Assembly (NCBI GenBank): GCA_934047225.1
Contig: OW203988.1
Coordinates: 8,404,229 to 8,468,228 of the forward strand
Length of the DNA: 64,000 nt
Direction: 5' to 3'
Source: Ypsolopha sequella
Lineage: Eukaryota > Arthropoda > Insecta > Lepidoptera > Ypsolophidae
Below are positions 55,847-64,000 of this stretch, piece after piece; the first letter of the stretch is position 1, and each line of letters starts with the position of its first letter. The notes under the pieces were generated by a model. It did no database searches, had not been told where the DNA came from, and saw only the letters and a list, made by a program, of their open reading frames with translations. The position numbers and the translations under genes were made by a program.

Positions 55847-55983
55847 GTAAAGGCGTCGAGGGTCACAAAAACTCAACGAAGATGTCCTACGTGTGTCCAC
55901 CACAGTTCATCAGACTCGGGCACAGCTGTTATTTCTTCAGTGAGACCAAGGCCACCTGGCAGAACGCACTCTTCGCCTGCAAG
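55847..55983 (+). CDS. C-type lectin-domain protein, second coding exon
   Basis: The acceptor TGTATCAG ends at 55846 and the donor GTAAGC starts at 55984; 137 nt, ending in phase 0. The peptide KGVEGHKNSTKMSYV leads into the start of a C-type lectin domain: VCPPQFIRLGHSCYFFSE, then TKATWQNALFACK. This shows the extra N-terminal Cys pair of long-form domains, the conserved Cys-Tyr-Phe strand and the Trp-x2-Ala-x3-Cys helix. The WIGG and calcium-site (EPN/QPD, WND) segments must be in later exons. GC content is clearly higher than the surroundings. Role (carbohydrate binding, cuticle, immunity) cannot be decided from this part. Partial gene. Confidence 0.85.
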
Positions 55984-58900
55984 GTAAGCAGTTGATTGTC
56001 ATCTTTCTTTACCTTATTTATATGCTGTATCTATCCACAGGCAACCAAATTTCTACTTGGTTTTGTGGGATGTATTTAGATTAAGTTATCTTTGAAATAA
56101 ATAAACCTATTCATTCATTCATTCATTCATATTTGAACTGATTTTTTCGGACTCATTTCATCGTTTGATAAAAAAATTAATCTCCTGATAAACGAAAGCA
56201 ATGATTATCATATAACCGATATAGTTGTTGGTTTTCAAATGGCTGTTGATATGGTTGGCTGGTTGCGAATTAAATCAGCTTGCCCGTATACCATAAACAA
56301 AAATGTTACGTGACGTCAATTATTGATTTTTTGTTTATATTAAAACAAACTAAATAACGATTGGCTTAGTAGCTGTTACATGATTATAATTTAATGAAAT
56401 AAAATCGCAACAAATAGTTGATTCAGATGAAGCACTTCTAACTCGCATCCATTAGAAATAAAAATATAATTAATTGGACTAAATTTAAAATCTTTTCGAA
56501 AAACAGTTGCGCTCGTATGACAATTGAGCCATTTTGTCAAGAGCAAAATGTTAAGGCCGTTTCACTTAAATGTTACGACTTCAAACGATAAATTTAAATC
56601 AACAGCTTACTGGGTATATAACCTTAAATAAATTAAGAGGTCCCGTGTCAATTACTTGTTAAAAAGTAATATTTATTAAAATTAAAGATTACGTAACGGA
56701 GGTAGAGTTCCATAACGGATTATTGTTTTGAATGTGCCAATTACAGTACGTTTCCTGCCCGTGAAGTGTTTGCGAAACCTATGGCAGCCGAAGCGAATTT
56801 TGCATATGAAAGAGGCAGAAATAGATCTAGACTTCGCGACACGACGGCGGTCGGTCCATCGACACAGCGACTCGACGAATGCGTAATGTGATGCAAATCT
56901 TTCTCATTTTAGGCTTCGTGGAACGGCACAACAATAGTATTGATGTTTGTTGCACGAACCGGCTCCAAACCAAACAATCAAATAACTGTATCAAAGAAAT
57001 ACTGTGGAGATTTGATCGACATCTGATTAGCTATACGTGTCTGGTTTAATGATAACCGTGATCGTGGTAATAAAGATGGACATGTACATTCCATTAAAAG
57101 TTTTTAAAATAGATCCGAACGTATCGGACTGATCGGTAGACCACCGAGGCGCGGTGCGTAGGAGTTTCGTGGATGTAACTAACCGGACAGCTACAGAATG
57201 TTTACTGAATTTTATTTCACTTACACGTTTGTTATTTTTGAGCCAATTCAAACATTCGCCTAGGCCAAGTTTAAAAAGAAAATGAATATTTATTCTTTAA
57301 ATATAACACGTCTATAAAATATTCAGGCGTGTTGCGGTTAGTTACTCACACGTCGTATCTATTGTAAGCTGCTAATTTGCCAACTTCAACTAATGTAAAT
57401 AGACAATTAAACGAAACTGTGAACAATCGGTCACCATTTCTTTTTTCTTTTTCGTTTTTTTTTTGTTGCCTAGAATATAAAAGAGTTTTCTTATTTTTGC
57501 GATCTTCTTGTAGCTACAACTGGCCACATAGCAGATTGGATATAATAAGCACATAAATTGCACTTTCCATTGCAACAAGTTTTAGCTTCATACGAATTCT
57601 TGTAGTCAAGTGAATTCAAAGATCCAATTGCGTTTATATTAAATATTTCTTAATTACTCTGCGTAACGCCACCTCATAATCTAGTGTTACACGGTAACCC
57701 ACAAGCAGCTAACAGGAAGAACCATAAACTTTTATCGACATCCCAAATTACTCTGACAGTGTGCCAAATTTTAATTCGGCGAATGCAGGTAATTGTTTAT
57801 ATAATAAATAAAAAATAGAACGTTACTAAATTTACTTGGATGACTTGGGTGACCCGAGACTGATAACTTCATTTTGCATCAAGTAGAATTCGCGAGCTCT
57901 TGAAGAACCGAGTTTTTTTCAAAATACACGTTTTTTTCGTACTAGCTAGATATCATTCAAACACATTTGATAAACAAACAACCAACTAAATCCTGAAATC
58001 TAAACTCGAAAGAAAATCAATATAAATCCTAATATAAGTAAAATAAAGGTTTACTAAAGATTTTATTTACAGTAAACATAGAATCAATTGACGTGATTTG
58101 TTCAAACTTGCATCGTAAACATTGGGAAAACATATAGGAGTATATTTTTAATGACTGTGGGTTTTCTGATTATTGCAGCAAAATCATCCCAAGTCTGTTA
58201 TTTCATTTTTATATGTCTCATCTTTCCCTTTAAAGAAAGCCCAGCAAAAACTGATTTTCGTTTACCCTTTGAAGCTAATCAAGATTAAGATTTTGCTTCA
58301 TCAGCACGCAGGGTCAAGGAGTAAAATATTCGGACAATACAACAGTATAAGTGCTAATTATATACAAATATACGTTTGGAACTACTATATAAAAACATTC
58401 ATGAATGAGGCATAGCGTCACACACAACAGCTATCTTCGTATAACATCATAATCCTCATTACACGTAGATAGATACGTTCGTAAATCGTTATTTTTACGG
58501 ATGTTAGTCACCGCACCGGTGCTGGCCTTCGTGTACCTAATTGAAATATATAAATAAATATATCTCACATTCTTGCCTCGGTCGATTGGACTCATTGCAG
58601 TGTTGACATCATCTCCACGACCATCTTCGAGAGTACTTAGTATTTGATTTGAATACAGCTACTTATCAATGTCCTAGTGAACTTATTTAAAGAATCGTCT
58701 GATTTCCAGATGGAACAATTGCGAAGGACTTAATTAATATGACATTGATTGTTTAGGAAGAATAGAGACAAAATGGCAGCCAGGATACAGTTTCTCATGC
58801 CAATTATGACTTTAACATAACCATAGAAACAATATCTAATTGACTAAACAGCTCCTTGCATGTCCATGCAAGCTTGCAATCAGACAGTTACGCTTTGCTG

Positions 58901-61568
58901 AAATATTTCGATTAAGGTCGATGACGTTATCAGCCCGATGTATGATAATGAATATGGCTTGCTTGCACAGATGGTCATAGTGTCTCTGTAAACACAAGTA
59001 GATACTCGTATCGACCTACATACGATCACGACATTGAATAATATACGAGCCCATACGGTTTACCTTTCAGCACTTACATATAAGCGTGAAATGGAAAGAA
59101 TAGGAATTGGCATTGAATTTCTATTAACACATGTGGCGTTAAAACAATGCTAGCAATTTCATCCTACTGTTTGTTTTGAGACGGAATTTTTCGACATTTT
59201 AAGATTTAAGGCACCACACGAAACCAATAAAATTAATTGGAAATTATTTTCGTCCACAGACGGGGTCATGTACCGCTAGCGAGCTTGCCTCTAGAACACT
59301 GAACACTATATTGATACAAAATAGATTGAATATCAATAGCTAAAATTATACCATCGATGTCAATGAACCAAACGTCTGTCCATTTTATTAAAAGCCATTA
59401 GTGAAACGACTGTTAGAGTAAACAGCATAAAATCAGACACATTCCTAAAAAAACATGTTATGTTTGACCTAAAAAATGATTTTGATTTTCGCATTGGCGC
59501 TAATGATGTTACTTCCTAAGTGCCATGGATCAAATAGTCCTTAAAGAGCTGTCAGTTACAATTTCCAGCTGTCATGATCCTATCTGGGGCAAGTTCATAT
59601 TGAGGCCAATTGTGCCACTTTGCGAAATCTAATTTTATTTGTAAATCCAAGGACCGCACATGGGGTATGAGAATACGCCATAAAACGGGTCTAGTCTGCC
59701 TTCGCGATGTGTGTCGCCTGTAAAACCAAAGCTTCACTAGAACTCGGTTCAATTTAACGGTCGCATTCTCACGTCTTTAGTCGATCGAGCCAACAAAATT
59801 AGGTGATGAGCTAATATTTTATTGAACCCTTTTTATCGACTTCTGTAGATCAAACTGACGTAATATTTCCGTTGTAAACCTGACGCTCTATTAAACTCCA
59901 TTTTGTCTCGCATAAATAATCGAAAGTGTACAAGAAAATGAAATTTTCTTGATTTCAAAAATAGGTAATTATATGAAAATTCTCTTCTTCTATCTTCTGA
60001 GTTTAAAGTATCAATAATTATAATTATAATAATAAGCTTTCGAAATAACAATATTCTATTAGACAGAGTTGTTATTAATGAAGCGTTTGTCACTTACAAG
60101 CAGTGTAACGTCTTAATCGTTAGGTTTGGATTGTTTTTTTGCATCGTCAGTGTCTGTGCCAACAATAGAAATACACAAAGCACAAAATAGGATCGCAGCT
60201 TAACACCCGGTGTTCTGTCGTGCAATGTGCAAATTGCAGTACTTTGAAACACCTACCATACCATAAGTATATGTATTGTAGAAATGTATGTAATACTATG
60301 CATAACAATGAAACGTTTTCATTTCCATTTATTTTGCATAAAAATTTCGTTTGTTACAGAATCCTAACATATAATCTACAAAACCTTAGCGTGGACGTTA
60401 GCTGTATAGATATTGATATCTATTTATTTGTCTATTCCTTATACATAATTGTACGCAATGAAAACATGCTTAGGTGATGTTTTAACACATTTCACTTGAG
60501 ATCTCATCACATTCTAATTTTTATAAAAGTCTATTACTCAATCGCAGTTATTAATCGGTTGTGCTAAATAGTCCTCATGACTGGTATTCATGTGAGACCA
60601 CGCGTTGCCAACATTCAGATGCATGACCGATGACATTGGCACGCCTTTGATATTCGAACGACTCTATTCGGTATTTCTGTTATCGGAACATCGGTTTCTT
60701 TGCTTCTTTTTGGAATTTCGACTTGATCTAGTTCTCGAAGATCTTTGGCTTTTATTTAATTTACTAATACAATACCTAATGTATTCTTAGGAATTAATCT
60801 ACTTTTTGTTCTATTATTTTTTCTTATGTTTTTTTGGCGGTGCTTGGTTGAACACACATATAATTCTTTCTTTGTACGCCTATAGATATAGACATTCTAC
60901 TACATATATTTCAACATATTTACGACTCGAAATTTTAATAATGATCTAAGACTCATCTGTGAATATTTCAGTGTTAAATAGGTATTGTCAATCAATCTCT
61001 ATCATATCATCAATCTCAATTCTTAAAAGTTTTCCTCTAATTGCGATAGCGCTTTTGCTTATTACTTCCGTCTAAGCACATATTTCACTAATTGCATTGC
61101 CGGTACTGCACCAGGATTATCCAGAGATTTATGAGTATGTGTCAGTGCAGTTACCGTCTATATTTACTCTTACAATCGGTAGTTTAGACGGACAGTCTTA
61201 ATAGGTTCTTGCTATTACATCTGTTGTATAACTTTCTAGTACTGCCTGGAGATTTTAGTTGTCTGTTTTTGGTTAAATTTTGTTGCACATAATTTATTGA
61301 GTGTTTCAGTGCAGTGTTTGTCTATATTTAACCTTTATACAAGCAGTAGTTTGATATATATGAATATTGAATGTTCTGTTTAATTAGTTCTTGTTACTGA
61401 ATGCAATATTTGTCTGGGACTTTGATTTATGTTTATTTATTGTGTTTATAACTGTTCAGGCAATTTTTTTTGTCACATAAAATTTGTCGTTTATATTTAT
61501 TAATGTTAATAAAAAATATCGAGCTTTTTATTGTCTCGCAGAAGGTGTGAAAAGTAGAGTATGCTCCT
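55984..61568. other. Presumed lectin intron or intergenic DNA, no exon found
   Basis: I searched for a continuation of the lectin domain (WIGG-like or WND-like segment behind an acceptor) and saw none. A more GC-rich patch lies at 56750-56890 and another at 57100-57190; neither reads as an exon in the right phase. All open frames are short and low complexity. Confidence 0.45.
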
Positions 61569-61709
61569 CTGGAATAAAGCCTGTCTTTGTCTTGGGCAGC
61601 TTGAACCCCTCGCTTTACTCAGAACTCTATATAACTCCCTCGCTAGAGTCCCTCGTTACGCTCAGGGTTCAATATGCCGCCCGTGACGTAAGACACTGCT
61701 TTATTCCCT
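61569..61709. repeat. Foldback repeat (GGAATAAAGC ends)
   Basis: GGAATAAAGCCTGTCTTTG ... GGGCAGCTTGAACCC pairs imperfectly with GGGTTCAATATGCCGCCC ... AAGACACTGCTTTATTCC. The frame at 61484-61729 reads through it and is not a gene. Confidence 0.6.
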
Positions 61710-62043
61710 TAGTGCACAATCTACTATAATTAAAAGATCAATTCCTATAAAACAGGTAGTATGATTTCAGAGTTTCAAGAGAGTCTTGGTAATAATGTCA
61801 AATATTTTGTACTCGTATATGTCGCAAAGCTTTCAACGAGGATAAGGATTTCTTTTTCAACCATTTATTTTCTTGTCAGTCGCCTTTTCTTCATATTTCT
61901 AACAATTAGGAAACCATAAAATGATAATACTTTGTATACGGTAGAAAACATTATAAACGTTATGACATACGAATATGATTAGCACGACAGAGAATTGCTT
62001 ATTGATCTCGTCATAAAATAGTGTACTCGTATCTTCACGTATT
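61710..62043. other. Spacer, nothing recognised
   Basis: AT-rich; no feature supported. Confidence 0.45.
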
Positions 62044-62315
62044 TTTAGGGTTCCGTACCCAAAGGTTAACCAACGGGACCCTATTACTAAGACTCCGCTG
62101 TCCGTCTGTCTATCCGTCGTCGGTCAGCAAGCTGTATCTCATGAACCATGATAGTTAGACAGTTGAAATTTTCACAGATGATGTATTTCTGTTGCCGCTA
62201 TAACAACAAATACTAAAAAACGGAATAAAATAAATATTTAAGGAGGCTCCCATACAACACACGTGTTTTTTTTGCCGTTTTTATGGACGAGTCCGACTCG
62301 CACTTGATCGGTTTT
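62044..62315 (+). repeat. Family G copy
   Basis: From AGGGTTCCGTACCCAAAGG to GAGTCCGACTCGCACTTG; about 30 bp shorter than 35180-35480 because the GATAATGGTACGG block is missing. Confidence 0.85.
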
Positions 62316-63154
62316 TTTATTTTATTAGTTTAACGACACACGTGAACAAATACACAACAGTAAAAGTTATTACCAACTATAACAACCATGATCAGATGAC
62401 AAATTTATTCGTCAATGACAAGATTGTCATGATGGATGATCCCACGCTTGACATAGGTTTTAAAAATCTAATATCGTGAAATATTTTAGCGCCAGAACGG
62501 AACAGCTACATTTTTTACTTTGCTATAGAGTGGTAAAGTCTATTTTTTATACCAGATATCTTACGTTACATGCTATTGAACATGACCGTGATCTTGATCA
62601 AGATTAGAATACCGTCAATAGAGATTGCATATTCGATGGATCGATTGTTTACTTGATGGGGATGTATTGTAAACTTATCACCATATTCAATGCAAATTGT
62701 CAATCAGGAAGAATGTGAGACAAATCATGTCTGAATAGTTAGAACACTAACCAATTGCTATTTATCATTTTGTACTAAATAATAGACACGAACTTGGCCT
62801 TGAAATAAACAACAAAACGATCTAAGTGAAGACTTCTTCAGCACATTAGACTCTGGCTCAGATCAACTTATTATGCTCACTTCCTGCTCTCAAAAATAAT
62901 TTACCATTATATTATATGATACATACAGACAGACAGACTGATTTAGAGAAGAGAAGATTAAAGTGCTTACAAAACAATTGTAATTTTTATTGTTTTGAAA
63001 GCACTATAATATAAATTTGATAATATATTGTTGCGACATTAGGATTTTGTAAGAGCTTACAAATGAGCTTACCTTAACTCGGTTTACAAGAGCTTAAAGC
63101 CTTAGAGTAATAACTACAAAGTAAACACCTGCAGAGGACCAAGTGTTAAAAAAT
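62316..63154. other. Spacer, nothing recognised
   Basis: AT-rich; no feature supported. Confidence 0.45.
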
Positions 63155-63712
63155 TGGGCAAGTGCGAGTCGGACTCACGCTCAAAGGGTTCCGTACCACC
63201 ACATAATATGGCTACGGAACTTTAACAATATTATGGTAAATAACAACTACATAGATGCCATAGCAATGTTAAAACGACAAAAAACAAGCCGCTTAAATAG
63301 TAGCGCCTGGCAAACAATACCCGGCTCCCGCTGAGTACGGAACCCTAATATACCGCTATATTTTTCCTTTAATGTTTACATAATTAGTTTACCTATTACC
63401 GCAATTTTTTTCATATTTTTCGGTCTTCTTGTTTCGGAGATAAGAGGGGGACATGATGACGTCAAAAATGCCACTTTTTCCAGTTTTTTCATTTGTACTA
63501 GGACTCTCTAAAAACCTCCCTAAATCACATATTTTTAAAATTTTATTATTTGCCGTGATGGTGTCATATCTATCATAAAACTTATTCTGTGTAAATTTCA
63601 ACTGCGTACGTATAACGGATGAAGCTGTAGACCCTGTGACAGACGGACAGACAGAACGGAGGCTTAGTAACACGGTCCCGTTTGAATCCTTCGGGTAAGG
63701 AACCCTAAAAAC
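63155..63712 (-). repeat. Two family G-type fragments
   Basis: GGGCAAGTGCGAGTCGGACTC then AAGGGTTCCGTACCACC (63155) is an inverted G end. A second end, GGACAGACAGAACGG ... GGTAAGGAACCCTAAAAAC, closes at 63712. Frames at 63143-63334 and 63389-63721 follow these repeats. Confidence 0.6.
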
Positions 63713-63859
63713 AAGAAACAACTAAGCGCCTTAAAAAACCGCCAAGGTTAGGTTTGCTAAATAAATACTTTGAGGTCGCTGACTTCAAACATTTCGGTCT
63801 ATTCCTATTTAGATAAATATAAATATCTATACCTAAGATTATGTCAAACATCTTGTTTG

Positions 63860-63930
63860 TTTAATTATTCGACTGATGACGGCCACAAGTGGGCCGAAAT
63901 ATATTTCGAAACTAATAAATATAGGTACTT
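63860..63930 (+). ncRNA. Hammerhead-like motif (single copy)
   Basis: CTGATGA at 63873-63879, then GGCC (63881-63884) able to pair with GGCC (63892-63895), directly followed by GAAA at 63896-63899. This is the order of a hammerhead catalytic core, but an extra C (63880) sits between CTGATGA and the stem, and no clear stem I was established. The motif is known from Penelope-like and some other retroelements. Candidate only. Confidence 0.3.
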
Positions 63931-64000
63931 TTTATTTATATATTATAATCTATCTAAAACAACAAAAGGCCAAAAAAAGGCTTAAAAACATTATTTATTA

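Overview
This is a eukaryotic, AT-rich, gene-poor stretch that reads like an insect genome, most likely a moth or butterfly. That assignment is inference. It rests on TCAGT-type arthropod initiator motifs, BEL/Pao retroelements, a mariner remnant, many TIR hairpin elements, and several dispersed repeats that I associate with Lepidoptera (the 'CGAGTCCGACTCGCA' repeat and the 'GTAGCAGATGGAAAT' LINE tail). No bacterial operons, rRNA genes, tRNA genes or CRISPR arrays were seen.

Host genes. Only one host gene can be supported. It is on the + strand: a first coding exon at 52090-52162 encoding a signal peptide, a 3.7-kb intron, and a second coding exon at 55847-55983 encoding the N-terminal part of a C-type lectin domain. 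The splice phases match exactly (1 + 2 nt make a Cys codon). The remaining exons were not found before the right edge, so the next intron is at least 8 kb or the sequence is interrupted.

Retroelements. 8932-12879 holds a truncated BEL/Pao element on the - strand: one long Gag-protease-RT frame flanked by inverted copies of its own LTR end and primer-site region, plus a third copy that forms a 200-bp palindrome. 20256-23385 is a complete insertion of a second, non-autonomous BEL element with 5-bp target duplications and two equal-length 445-bp LTRs that look identical, enclosing a broken integrase fragment. LINE remnants lie at 2985-3290 (-) and 41820-42290 (+), with their tails scattered elsewhere.

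DNA elements. The rest is a dense, often nested set of non-autonomous transposons: a deleted mariner carrying another TIR element (3364-4545), three copies of a TTAA-flanked piggyBac-like MITE (300, 25626, 45813), a hAT element with a clear 8-bp TSD that hosts a retroposed repeat (39763-40811), a pogo/Tigger-like MITE in the lectin intron, and about a dozen foldback hairpins.

Tandem arrays. Two stand out. One is exactly 14 copies of an 87-bp unit (32630-33847) that appears to have grown out of a MITE interior. The other is 25 copies of a 28-bp unit (38221-38926) with higher-order order among its variants. The 87-bp array produces long open frames on the - strand only because 87 is a multiple of three.

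What could be new here is mostly structural: the palindromic BEL arrangement, a head-to-head MITE dimer, a near-perfect 125-bp-arm hairpin, hairpins with a hammerhead-like core, and a pair of modular palindrome-rich elements at 15505-16100 and 19050-20050. No multi-gene system was found.
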